A stretch of DNA of 64,000 nucleotides, from contig JAEUII010000440.1 in NCBI GenBank assembly GCA_016795145.1, forward strand, positions 1-64,000, read 5' to 3'. The translations under genes and the position numbers were made by a program. Of the stretch, positions 29,601 through 37,200 are shown one piece after another. Source of the DNA: Planctomycetaceae bacterium (GTDB taxonomy: Bacteria; Planctomycetota; Planctomycetia; Planctomycetales; Planctomycetaceae). The notes beneath the pieces are model-generated. The model did not search any database. It was not told where the DNA came from and was given only the letters and a program-made list of their open reading frames with translations. Position 1 is the first letter of the stretch; each line of letters starts with the position of its first letter.

Positions 29601-31744
29601 CCACGGCGCCTGCGCAACAGGTTGTGATTACTGATGTTTTGGATCCGGCTTTGGATCTTGCCACACTGGAACTCGGAAGTCTTGGCTTCAACGGAATCAC
29701 AGTGGAAGTGCCGGGTGGACGCCAGGAGTTTGAGACAACGACCTTCGTTGCCACCGACTCCAATCCTGTGCGAGTTACCGTGTCACTCGATACCGCAACA
29801 CGAACACTCACATGGACCATGACATCGCTTGATCCGGAGACACAGGAACTGACCGAAGATCCAGACGCTGGATTTCTGCCCCCTAACGATGCCTTTAATC
29901 GCGGGCAGGGTTTTGTGACCTTTAGGGTCCGTTCTGTGGCGAGTTCGCCAACCGGGACCGTCATTCCCAATACGGCCCGAATTGTTTTCGATGTCAACGC
30001 TCCGATCGACACGCCGTTGATCAGCACCACAATCGACGCGCAGGCACCTGTTGGAACCATGGCGGCTTTGCCATCGACAACCCCTGGTGCGCAGATTGTG
30101 CTGAACTGGTCCGGTAACGATGCAGGAGGATCGGGCGCTCAGACGTATGACGTGTATTACTCGGTTGATAACGGACCATGGCAGGCACTGGTAACCGGCA
30201 CACAGGAGACGACGACAACTCTGATTGGCGTTGTTGGGTCCACCTACCGGTTCTTCTGTCTTGCGACAGATGTTGTTGGTCTGAAGGAGCCCCGTGTCGA
30301 TATCGCAGAGACGACCACTCAGCTCGTGAATGCAGGGGTGCCGGTCTTGAACGCTCTGCCTGCTCAGACTCAGAATCAGACTCCTGCAGTCAGCTGGAAT
30401 GCTGTTCCTGGCGCGACTGCCTACGATCTCTGGCTCTCCAATTTGACGACCCGCCAGAGCCCGTTGGTTCGCACGACGGTCACAGGCACAAGCTTCACTC
30501 CTTCGGCGAATCTGGGCATTGGGCAATTCCGCGTGTGGGTCCGCAGCATTGATGCCGCGGGGAATGCGTCCGCATGGAGCCTTCCGGGAACTTTCCGAGT
30601 GAATACTCGCGTGGCACTCCAGGCCATCGAACGCTACCAGCCCACACCGCGTCCCACGATTGCATGGAATCCAATGCCGGGCGCTGCCCGATATGATCTG
30701 TGGATCAACAATATGACGACGGGCCAGGTTCAGGTGGTTCGCCAGACGAATCTGACATCGACATCATGGACAGCTGACTCAGATTTTCCGATCGGGCGGT
30801 ATCGCGTCTGGGTTCGCGCACTGGATTCGGCTGGTGTACCGGCCGAATGGTCAACGGCGCTGGATTTTGTCTCACTGCCACGTCCAGCTGTGACATCGCC
30901 ATCGGGCGGAACATTCGATCGAACACCCGAGTTTGCCTGGTCGCCGGTACTGGGAGCTGTTCGCTACCAGGTGAATGTCGTTAATCGAAACACTGGAGCC
31001 ATGGTCATTAGTCAGTCAGTGGCATCGACAAGTTTCTCCCCTTCCACACCGATGCCAGACGGCCCGTATCATTGGTGGGTCTATGGCGTGAGCAACCAGG
31101 GACTATCGACGCTCGCCAGCGCCACGACCTTGTTCTACGTGGGCGGCATCACGACGCTGACTGCTCCTTCGGGCAACACAACGGACACCACACCAACGTT
31201 TTCGTGGCAGCCAGTCCATGGCGCAGTGCGCTACTATCTCTGGGTTGATAAAGTGGGTTCGACGAGTCAGCAAATCCGCGAATCACAACTGACTGTGACC
31301 GAGTTTACTCCAACAACACCATTGTCGTCCGGATCATATCGTGCCTGGATTCGCGCAATCAGTCAAACCGGGGAATCATCTCCCTGGAGTGTGGTCAAAG
31401 AGTTTTCCATCGTCGACGCTTCAACATCTGAGGGGGGCCCGTGGCAGCCAGCGACGGAGAGCCTGTTGGTGATTCGAGACCTCAACTTACTTCCAGACAT
31501 CGACGAAGCTGTGAGATCGACGGGATCGAACCGCCTCCTGCCAACGGCCGCTGTACATGCTGCCGACCGCCATGTTCCTGCAAGGCTCACGGCGCCAGAC
31601 GCAGACTACTGGTCGGCAGATCGTCAGCAATCGCTCGTAGCTATTTGTGAAGTAGAATCGAAGCTCGATGGCCAAACCGGCCAGCAGGTTTCAATTGAGA
31701 CCCTTGATGAGCTGATGTCTCGGCCCGATGTTCTGTTCCTGTGA
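20654..31744 (+). CDS. Giant exported repeat protein (LamG, CARDB, carboxypeptidase-regulatory-like and Fn3-like modules)
   Basis: 3,696 residues. The N-terminus is arginine-rich and ends in GMETRIMLSAVHW, the E-x-R-x-M-L-S-A motif typical of large planctomycete surface proteins. In order: autotransporter-like beta repeats (~40-1100) including three 181-residue DNA-level repeats; a LamG/concanavalin-like domain (~1110-1300, from LVGLWRADGN to RIDEVAVYNRVL); a CARDB-like domain (~1400-1520); about ten carboxypeptidase-regulatory/Cna-B-like beta domains (~1900-2670); an unusual alpha-helical block (~2710-2930); a DUF11-like domain with DPNEKE (~2950-3130); and a series of ~95-residue Fn3-like repeats, each with W-x-P/A-V-x-G-A-x-x-Y, to ~3600. 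No sorting signal or dockerin is evident. A surface or matrix adhesin is the likely role. Divergent from the ECF sigma operon. Confidence 0.9.
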   Translation: MSLKSWLHAVTTSTFRRDRAARRSIHRRSARRRVVASSEGMETRIMLSAVHWISDSNGFWDDPANWQDQSTLANRVPGGGDEVVINRPGSSVTVTIRPGSGGQGAGLFTLAADESLRIEGEDFSVFQPSTLAGNVLVSGGRIDGRQRVTLNGQNHWSGGSFAGQITIGAAGVLDISGAADKAISAQFENFGTVIHSGSGDVVDTANGSGSLWVNQPGSVYDFTGDDGRQLTSTFNNLGTVRKSAGSGESSFTENFHNLGGTVEATQGKLKLSRGSSTGGTYNASAGAVLDMTGGSTAFFTGTLTGSGSGRVELSSGSMHTGSTEATLNFPAGLFHWTSGAFTTSGRAWKNSRTVQISGASDRTISAQFENFGTVIHSGSGDVIDTSNGSGSLWVNQPGSVYEFTGDDGRQLTSTFNNHGTVRKSAGSGESSFTENFHNLGGTVEATQGKLKLSRGSSTGGTYNASAGAVLDMTGGSTAFFTGTLTGSGAGRVELSSGSMHTGSTEATLNFPAGLFHWTSGAFTTSGRAWKNSGTVQISGASDRTISAQFENFGTVIHSGSGDVIDTANGSGSLWVNQAGSVYDFTGDDGRQLTSTFNNFGTVRKSAGSGDSSFNAVFNNSGGVLESLSGRLLLAGTGGLWTDATLLATGEGRVVLASHLFVTGLISGSGTGRVELADGSLTSVSDGGSRLLAKLNFPQDYFHWTGGTIRGNGLTNIGTITISPLVSGPALEGPMLNEGLIQNIGPGSFSLNGQLLHNRVGGVYEVHGNITTYGRNQFGGRGTFQNDGTIRRVSGAGTAIIDASLAGSGGRVENETGTLAFNSGGSSSGMIFEAAAGTEIEFNGGFSESLFWSGRHSGSGAGRVNLNVALQGDNAVGGNLDFPDGMLQIVGGGIFGFIVNTGAVQLNSTDGIFARAVFENNGKWVLAGAGDFVLNANSQFRNRGLLEFRTDADMVVPGDASIGSMYLFNSGTLRKSGGSGSSALRHDGSSKELAFDNTGIVEVQTGTLSLNDRVLQFDGTTLTGGMWKVGPLATLTVPSATSITTNQGHIILDGPGSNFTNLTNLASNSGSFTLEGGRDFTSTGNLTNSGQIRVGPGSVLTVTGNLTETAASSLVGLWRADGNAQDSSGAGRHGTLKGTIPVVPGRYSDSFEFNGQHNYVSLGNPTALWLQNFTISAWVRREESGSGSILSYGLYGYGFGFAPNGRLFLSQIAIGHVESPSLGVNDSEWHHVAVTKSGGTVTFYVDGQKEEVFGYFPSYSFFTNVAIGGIESDGSTNSSFAGRIDEVAVYNRVLTAAELARVAGNADVPNSGRTVPSVDVVISNRPATGEYGRVVVNGQASLTGPLNIVRADGFGPVQGDSYDVVSFAGRTGNFSSINGLSPFFTATTSATGILIGTDHSAGDLATVSAKALGAGPAVSGQSIQIEYTVRNDGSNALSADWQDTVFLSTDRVLSADDTLLARVGHTGGLIAGASYTQTVTANVPGLVDDDYYVIVVANADKAVPEADRGDNIIDSDEAIRVQLPTLAFGQVLNGTILPGQPMHFRLTVPAGSRDVAIAFDAADGSAGAIELYAGRSVLPQASQFEFASGELNSTDASLLMSDVTPGEYLLTVSPRRLTGPLSFSLIADTPQATLSSVVPAKAGKGTVTFQIRGSNLLESDVVELVNSAGTRIAARSTARDDASHLFATFDLTSAAQGAYDVVVTRSGNSRVLSSAVTVEALKTSTLSSRLELPNRFRVGLTFNGAVVYENPGNVDMPAPLIVLSTDGQAHLRLSRSDEFQPNNLVLVAASQTGPAGILRPGEVWRIPFQVFSPFVSEMQVSIDYQTADASDAVDWDAMEASIRPSGVADADWDKFWLPFVHEAGSSIGGYVQVMARYATEVQARGGRFVSGADVLEVAMRDLYERSHVTAKGQVFLDDASHPLSGAEVLASRTSGTLAERIAVAVRTDSEGRFRLPELSPGTYAITVPGYQQFSATTVTVTGSGTAPDVTLTVRRGGVIRGVVRSSSNEVRLSGVLVRAENSSGEFRQIRTDSQGRFEVTGLVDDLWMVTAGSGQWAVSARRGLEIDSPTRVRDVIIDLSPAARLSGIVRTSSAAAANVRVEVRRQDGQLAVDPVTTNLSGQYFFDTLEPGSYVVVASLPGFAPVEKAITVVPGSTVAQDLILESGANLNVTIVDTNSGRLGDSTLEVRRAGIAVALLGADTNGQISLSDLAPGEYELTARSPGLLPAKSTMTLAAGTNSTTLTLSQAGRISGIVRDGNAVPIPNIQVQLSGINTSGDALGHLVSTAADGSYVFEGLPHGAYAITTGNGEGILRQDTAIDSGSLSRTMDFTVAGATITGTFVGADGVTPLADSTVLLLQNGTVLATAETNASGRYVFRSLLAGNYSLQGGGSSGISARQAITVAANSQTNAPVLQAGSRTLSGTIRFGGSPVAGASVLIVPTGSAVLGKYLIAVTGVDGTWSFSGLSPQDYQLLIESPGRVIISETVVVSADTVRDFVLQDGLQVTGTVSFAGLGVGDATVLFVDPVTHRVFGADTTDAAGNYTVEDLQSGPFTVLVHHAGNATLIASGVTVAVGTLVHNFSIAPESTQVSGTLLDDRGAPVANAIVEFIDASGQDVVSVYSGFDGTYSTTALPPGMWTAIARLPGYFTASVTGLVVASGTPVVRNFTLATAGTDDSAFVDGADDYAVAEATAEYLKERNPRPERHSFDRFPELPPPGPNACSEKEEAYIQALFAGDNKDAAFDAWKSAHENYNSTITNSALIFGFQFANLMGSIASVVYGEAMAGELAAASGARQATVIVAQLGVMSVQLKKVYKAGKEAIHSGNGKDILNFAKNSLKLLDEGGEVSHLINAIRGVEGGVHLPFHLRFGFVVALVNLYDLVKETSASAEALENLGETVPDARDRYYSALQEYIDRRAHYSRISCTPDDPPEPLPRKPGPRIFLANRQSGDPNEKEASSISGSSFVRAGDVIDYTIHFENMATATAPAQQVVITDVLDPALDLATLELGSLGFNGITVEVPGGRQEFETTTFVATDSNPVRVTVSLDTATRTLTWTMTSLDPETQELTEDPDAGFLPPNDAFNRGQGFVTFRVRSVASSPTGTVIPNTARIVFDVNAPIDTPLISTTIDAQAPVGTMAALPSTTPGAQIVLNWSGNDAGGSGAQTYDVYYSVDNGPWQALVTGTQETTTTLIGVVGSTYRFFCLATDVVGLKEPRVDIAETTTQLVNAGVPVLNALPAQTQNQTPAVSWNAVPGATAYDLWLSNLTTRQSPLVRTTVTGTSFTPSANLGIGQFRVWVRSIDAAGNASAWSLPGTFRVNTRVALQAIERYQPTPRPTIAWNPMPGAARYDLWINNMTTGQVQVVRQTNLTSTSWTADSDFPIGRYRVWVRALDSAGVPAEWSTALDFVSLPRPAVTSPSGGTFDRTPEFAWSPVLGAVRYQVNVVNRNTGAMVISQSVASTSFSPSTPMPDGPYHWWVYGVSNQGLSTLASATTLFYVGGITTLTAPSGNTTDTTPTFSWQPVHGAVRYYLWVDKVGSTSQQIRESQLTVTEFTPTTPLSSGSYRAWIRAISQTGESSPWSVVKEFSIVDASTSEGGPWQPATESLLVIRDLNLLPDIDEAVRSTGSNRLLPTAAVHAADRHVPARLTAPDADYWSADRQQSLVAICEVESKLDGQTGQQVSIETLDELMSRPDVLFL
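21198..22490 (+). repeat. 543-bp tandem repeats inside the giant gene
   Basis: The phrase starting CGATCAGTGCGCAGTTTGAG occurs at 21198, 21741 and 22284, an exact period of 543 bp (181 codons). Units 1 (21198-21740) and 2 (21741-22283) are nearly identical at DNA level; unit 3 follows for about 205 bp, then diverges. The near-identity of third-codon positions shows recent duplication or gene conversion. Confidence 0.95.
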
Positions 31745-32041
31745 GGTGAATCCCGCCCAATCTGGCAGCCGGCTGCAAGTCGCATCCACGGTGCAATCAC
31801 ACAAGAGTTCATCAACGTGCTTTCGGATCACACAGAGACGGTCAGGATAGGACGGACAGAATGGAAAGTACCAGACCGTTTCAGAACGAGTGCAACTTCA
31901 AGACAAATGCTTGGGGTTGGAGGTCGTGGATCGTGCTTTTCTGGTAGTGGATCTTTCCAAAGATCCCCAGTCGAAGCACCTTTCGCGGGGTCCACCCCCA
32001 GAAATTCAGCGCTTGACGAAGCACTCCCTGAAAACAGTGGG
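31745..32041. other. Convergent intergenic region
   Basis: About 300 bases between the ends of the giant gene and the minus-strand glycosyltransferase. I see no gene and no clear bidirectional terminator. Confidence 0.4.
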
Positions 32042-32845
32042 TCAAACGAAATCTCGCAGTTTTGGAATTGTCGATCCTGCTTCGAGCAGAGCATCCTTGC
32101 TGCGCATGCAGTGAACGATGGCGGGATTGACGAGGATCGGGGATTCGTTCATGTAGTCGATAAAGTGCCAGGGTTCGTTGGTGGGAAGTCGTCCTGCGAA
32201 GACGCCAGTCCAGTCGCTGGCCCAGATGTCGGGGGTCTCTGCGATTGTGTGGATGTAGGGATTGCCCATGAGCATGTGGCCGACGTAGGCAAGCGGTGCT
32301 TCTTCTGTGAAATTGTATCCTCGCTGAGCACTGACGTTCAGGAATTCTGTCGCGAGTTCCACAACGCGCTGGGCTGCGTCGCGATGGACGATCCAGAATC
32401 CGGCGTTCGTGTTAAAGATCGAACGGCTTCGAACGCCGCAGTCTCGCATCAGCTGCACGTAGTCTGGCAACGGGCAGCCCCACCAGTCTGGTCGAGTATT
32501 CTCGGGGCGGGTGCAGTCGCTCTCGAGGCACACATGAACGGGTGCTCCTCGAAGGCATCGCAGCAGATTCCCCGGGTGACGTACGAAGTAGTTGTCGGCG
32601 TCAAGGAAGATCAGGTAGTCGTACGAAAGCCTTGCCGCCTGCAGCAGAAAATCAAACTTAAAGAAGTAGTTGCGATGCGGATACTGACCGCAGGGATGGC
32701 AGATCGCTCCGGTGATCGGTTGATCGGTCCAGATATGAAAGTCAGTCGCTACGCCAACCTGACGCGCTGAAGCAATGCAGGCGGCCATCATGCTGGCATA
32801 ACTGCCGTCAGCCACTGACCAGAAGCAATACGTGGGTTCAGACAT
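32042..32845 (-). CDS. GT-A fold glycosyltransferase (nucleotide-sugar transferase)
   Basis: 267 residues from ATG 32845 (MSEPTYCFWSVADG). The N-terminal half is a GT-A Rossmann-like fold, and LIFLDADNYF carries the D-x-D metal/nucleotide-sugar motif. FNTNAGFWIVHRD and a C-terminal VHCMRS block resemble GT6/GT8-like transferases. The ATG overlaps the stop of the upstream glycosyltransferase by 8 bases (ATGTCTGA), so translation is probably coupled and the two act in one glycan assembly or protein-glycosylation step. The donor and acceptor cannot be read. No signal peptide or membrane segment is visible, so it acts in the cytosol. Confidence 0.8.
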   Translation of the reverse strand: MSEPTYCFWSVADGSYASMMAACIASARQVGVATDFHIWTDQPITGAICHPCGQYPHRNYFFKFDFLLQAARLSYDYLIFLDADNYFVRHPGNLLRCLRGAPVHVCLESDCTRPENTRPDWWGCPLPDYVQLMRDCGVRSRSIFNTNAGFWIVHRDAAQRVVELATEFLNVSAQRGYNFTEEAPLAYVGHMLMGNPYIHTIAETPDIWASDWTGVFAGRLPTNEPWHFIDYMNESPILVNPAIVHCMRSKDALLEAGSTIPKLRDFV

Positions 32846-33839
32846 TGAGTGCTTCCAGCCAGACTGCACGATGCTTCTCCGGATCGTTCAGTTCTTCTGC
32901 GCGCTCGCGACATGCCAGGGACATCTGGCGTCGTGCGTGAGGATCTTTTGCCAGTCCCTGAACACACGCCTGGTAGTCACGAAAATCATCGCACAGGAAT
33001 CCGGATGTTCCGTGTTCAATCAGGGACTCGAAGTGATGTCCGGCTGGCACAATCGGGATCGCTCCCGTCAGCATGGCTTCGACGGTACTGCGTCCCCACG
33101 ATTCCGTAAACTGATGTCCAAGCGGATAAACAAACAGATCGAGGCTTTGAAGAAAGCGATGCGCTGGTTCTGCTTTCGGTGGAAGAAGGTCCCAACGATC
33201 GTCGAACTGATGCCATCGATACTTCGCAGAGAGTTCGTCGCTCCACGCCATGACTCGAAATCGCGCGTTCGGAATGTCGAGTGCTTCGTAGAAAACCGGG
33301 AAGTCTTCGGGATACTTGAGTGCATCAGCTCGCGAGAGCCGTCCGATGGTGACATGATCGACGGCCGGCCGTTCAACGAACGGAAAATCATCCACCGAAA
33401 TGTAGTTGCCCGTCATACGCGTGGAAACGTTGCAGAACGATTCATAACTGAGTGCTCTGCGCTGGATGTCGGAAACATAGAGAAGACGTGTAACAACTCC
33501 GGCTTCGATCAGTCCGCGTTCCCAGGGATGGTGCCACATCATTTCGGAGGACCAGACGATTCGCAGTCCTCGCTGAAGGGCTTCGGAGTAGATTCCGCCT
33601 GCGAAAAAACTGCCGTTGCACATTGCAAGCGCAACACCGTCCAGTCGCGACGGAAGTGATGCCAGTGTCGTGTACCTCACGCCCCACGAATCCAGACGAG
33701 TCGTCCAGACGGCATCCTGAAGCTGGCATGGGTCATTGGGGATGACAGTGATATCCGCAACGCCAGCAAGCAGCTTCAGCAGATGAGCGGCCTTCGTGTC
33801 GGCCCCACCATACTCCGAAGGCCACCCAAAATAGAACAA
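32838..33839 (-). CDS. GT-B fold glycosyltransferase (family 4-like), 5' end at a repeat
   Basis: The conserved part starts FYFGWPSEYGGADTKAAHLL, a typical N-terminal GT-B nucleotide-binding beginning, and includes ESWGRSTVEAM (the E-x7-E donor-site motif) followed by GAIPIVPAGHHFESLIEHG. Starting at TTG 33839 gives 333 residues, a normal family size. The open frame extends a further 68 codons to a GTG at 34043, but that part lies entirely within an intergenic repeat and looks non-coding (GQGALAPCS...). The start is therefore uncertain, and the native 5' end may have been replaced by the repeat. The downstream GT-A gene overlaps it by 8 bases, forming a two-gene glycosyltransferase operon. 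Confidence 0.8.
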   Translation of the reverse strand: MFYFGWPSEYGGADTKAAHLLKLLAGVADITVIPNDPCQLQDAVWTTRLDSWGVRYTTLASLPSRLDGVALAMCNGSFFAGGIYSEALQRGLRIVWSSEMMWHHPWERGLIEAGVVTRLLYVSDIQRRALSYESFCNVSTRMTGNYISVDDFPFVERPAVDHVTIGRLSRADALKYPEDFPVFYEALDIPNARFRVMAWSDELSAKYRWHQFDDRWDLLPPKAEPAHRFLQSLDLFVYPLGHQFTESWGRSTVEAMLTGAIPIVPAGHHFESLIEHGTSGFLCDDFRDYQACVQGLAKDPHARRQMSLACRERAEELNDPEKHRAVWLEALNV

Positions 33840-34055
33840 GGGGCAAAAGCCCCTTGACCCGAAGGAGCCTTCCAGCTCATTGCCAATTCGCCGCTCACGT
33901 TGTTCGCTTGCCTCAAACAAACACGCACCGTGCAAGCCAAGGACAGAGGAACAAGGGGCAAGAGCCCCTTGACCCAGAGGAGCCATCCGGCTCGCTGCCA
34001 GTTGGTCGCTCACGTTGTTCGCTGGCCTTAAACACGAGCGCACTTTGCAAGCCAG
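33838..34055. repeat. Two-copy intergenic repeat (CAAGGGGC family)
   Basis: Two ~105-bp units (about 33838-33940 and 33950-34055) share CAAGGGGCAAnAGCCCCTTG (a palindrome), GGAGCC, and TCGCTCACGTTGTTCGCT, each followed by a CAAGCCA end. A degenerate inverted copy lies near 41.5 kb. The repeat abuts the glycosyltransferase start. Confidence 0.85.
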
Positions 34056-34070
34056 GCACAGAATCAGACT

Positions 34071-34250
34071 TTATCCACATGTTCCGGGATAGGTCTGACC
34101 AGGAGTCGGGTTTGGAACGGCTGGTGGCTTCGGGATCAATCCTGGGCTGCAGGAATTATTGGCGAGGACCCACTGAGAACCTGTCCAGGTAAAGGTACAG
34201 GTGTTTGATGGCGGAGCGTTTGAACTTGAACTCGAACTTTGACCGGCCAT
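34071..34250 (-). CDS. Small 59-residue Ser/Pro/Cys protein
   Basis: A 59-residue frame beginning MAGQSSSSSSNAPPSN, with three cysteines (18, 34 and 58), two tryptophans (TWTGSQW), and a Pro-rich tail ending PGTCG. The ATG at 34250 has AGAAAGAAG 5 bases upstream, a plausible ribosome-binding site, and lies 43 bases after the stop of the large kinase gene on the same strand, suggesting co-transcription. No signal peptide or membrane segment is visible and I recognise no family. Composition is unlike a random frame (segregated Ser, Cys/Trp and Pro zones). It could be a small structural or binding protein; function unknown. Confidence 0.6.
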   Translation of the reverse strand: MAGQSSSSSSNAPPSNTCTFTWTGSQWVLANNSCSPGLIPKPPAVPNPTPGQTYPGTCG

Positions 34251-34293
34251 GATTACTTCTTTCTAATGAGCAACATTGGTTTCACATAGGCCA

Positions 34294-37200
34294 TCACTGG
34301 CCCACCGAGCCACTCGGCTTCGGTGTGATCTGGATGCAGGAGATCTTTGGGTCCGTACCTCGAAGCTCTTCAAAGTACAGATCGAACTGACCATCTTCGA
34401 TAAGGATGGGAATTTCAATCTGTTGGGCCGTTGCCCAGTCTTCTTCGGTACGGGAGGGGTCATAATTACTTCGGACGGGAGTGTTTTCAACTCTCACGTC
34501 ATAAGAACGATCCGCCTGATAGATCTCCGCGAATCCAAGCATCACCGTGTACTCGCCATCTGGGAGTGGAATGTGATAGCCAGGTGTGAGATCTGTACGA
34601 GTGTGATCGAAGTACCTTTCCGACTGATACAGTACTTCGTCAGTGGTGTTACGAATCGGGCCCGAGAACAGAGCTGCGTCTCCGAGCGTACCGAAGTACT
34701 CGAAGCCGCTGTTGTAGAAGGCATCAGCCATCCACACATCGCCATTTGCGGCAATGTAGTGATCGCCACCGCAGTTGAACCGGACTGGCTTTGATGCGGT
34801 CAGAGTTGTCAGCAACTGAACAACATGGTGTCGATGAGGCTTATCACCGGATGGTCGAGGCTGGTTCGCGGGCATGCTGTCAAGAAGTTGCTGAGGTGTC
34901 AGCTTCAGATCGTGGAATCCGACCTGGAGCCACAGGTTCCAAACATCCGGGGAGGCCACCTGATCTCGGGTGAGACTGGCATGAAGGACCTTGTGAGCCT
35001 GCTCCGGCTGACCCAGTTCGAGTAGGCATTCCGCGCAATGAAGAACGGTCTCGGGGCCAGTCTCGCGATCGTCAATGATGGATTCAAAGATCTTCACTGC
35101 GTCGGAAAACTGTTCTTCGAGCTGCAGCTTTCGTGCTTTGATATAGGAATCAAAGTGCGGCGAATTCTTCTCAGCCCATGACATTGTTTTATCAAGCATG
35201 TCCGAACGACCGGCGTTGAGTTCGGCTGATTCGAACATTTCATCGACGGCTCTTTCGGAAACGACGGCTGGAGCAATTGCGTTTCGAAATCCAGCCAACT
35301 TATCACTCAGCGACAAAGCTCGCGGATGGCGCGCTGCATCTTCCATCATTCGTGCAGCGTCCACCTTGTTGCCATACGTTTGGTGTAACGAAGCGATTCT
35401 GGAAAGTACTTCCGGATCCGTATCAAACGAGCCGGTGATGAGTCGGTCGACAGAATTCAGGGCAAGAGATTTTTCTTCGGCAGAGTCACTTTTCGCCAGC
35501 CACTTTTCGACTTCTTCAAGCAACGACCATGTCGATTGTCTGCGTTCTGTTGTTACCGGAATCAGAAGCCGGATCTTCTCATCGAGATCAGGCCAAGCGC
35601 TCTCAGGTGTTGAGCCTGAAGTCACCTGCCGTGGCGCTCCGCCAAGTCCGTACATCTCCTTCTCATCTTTCGTGAGCCTGCGATTCAGGGAAGCAAAGTT
35701 CAAACCCTTGATATCAATTGGCCAAAGACGAAGGCATCCGGCACCGCTGAGTGTCAGGAAGAGTTTTGAATCGGCAGCGAACGCTGACCCCTCGCGGAAA
35801 GCGTTTTGTCCTGGCAAAGCAGTGATCAAAGTCCCGGTCTTTGTTTCCCAGAGTGAAACCGTACCAAAGCCAAGTCCATCTGCACCGGGCTGCGACTCAT
35901 AGCGAATAGCGCAACTTGCTCCGTCGCTTGAAAAATCCACCGTTCCGGTAGCGGGCGTCGGATCGAGCTTATTGATGATCTTTCCGTCTCGCACGTTCCA
36001 GAGCCTCGTGCCCAGCGCTGGCGATCGGGTAACAATCTTCTCCAGCAATGGGCTGAACCCCGGAACCTCTTCGCGCGGTTCACCAAGTTGCTGCAGTCGC
36101 CTGCCGTCGGGTATCGAGTAAATCTCTGCGGCGCACGATGGATGCGAGAAGTAAGCGATCAGCAAGCGAGAATCATCCCTGCTAATGCTGGAATAGAGTA
36201 CCTCTGCATTATCTGCATTCGTGGTAAACAGCACTTTCCCGGCTTCAACATCGACTACAGAAATCTGTGCAAAACTTGAGGTGGAATCACCCTTCAATTC
36301 ATTTGTGACGGACAGCAGACGTCCGCTTGCGGAAGTCAGGACTTGGCCGCGGACAATTGCATTCTCAATCGTTGTTGTTGCCCCTGTGACAAGATCCGTC
36401 TTTGTCAGGATCCGGGTGTTGTCGACCTGAGGGTCGGCAATCAGTATGGTGCCATCTCCAGCAAGAACGTGCGAAGAGGCACTCTCTTTCGAAACAGTGC
36501 GAATGAGTGTTCCGGTAGCCAGGTTCCACAGGGTCGTTCCAAGCTCTCCCGTCAGAGCGAGGGATTGACCTGATAATGCATGACCCCATGCCCGGAATGA
36601 ATTCTGCACAGTGGATTCCAGGGCACCGGTTTCTGTACTAAAGACTTTGCATGTTCCGTCTGTCAGCATCGCCACGAGGTGGTCGCCATCGCGCGAGAAT
36701 CCTGCCATGTTCAGCATTCCGCCGAACTCGAGCACCAATGGCTGCAAGTCAGAGAATCGCCAGAGATACCCCTTAGCTTCATCGGAATCTGCAGCAAAAA
36801 CGCAATCACCGACGGGGCTGATTTGCAGACGATAGGGGTTTGTTGTGTTTCCAAATGACGGAACGGGCCGGTGTGCTGAGATCTGCCATACTCGGGCAGA
36901 GTCCCGGCAACCAGACAAGAGTAGCTGACCAGTTTCATCGAACTCCAGGTGCGTGATCTGAGACTTGTGGCCGGTGAGGTGGTCCTTCTGCAGTAACCTT
37001 GGCTTTCCATTGTCCTGGACCAGGTGCCACAGGACGATTTCAGTTGCCCCTGATTGTGTGGCCAGTTGCTTTCCATCCGGCGCGAAGCAGATCTTCCGAA
37101 CCGAATCCGGCTGCGGATCTGAAACACTGAGTAAGGATGCTGTTTCCGCATTCCAGAGGCGAACGGTTCCGTCAGTGAGTCCGAAAGCAAGAACAGGTTC

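Noticed and set aside
31817-32770. 317-codon plus-strand frame
   Set aside because: It overlaps the D-x-D glycosyltransferase on the other strand and has no signature; shadow frame.
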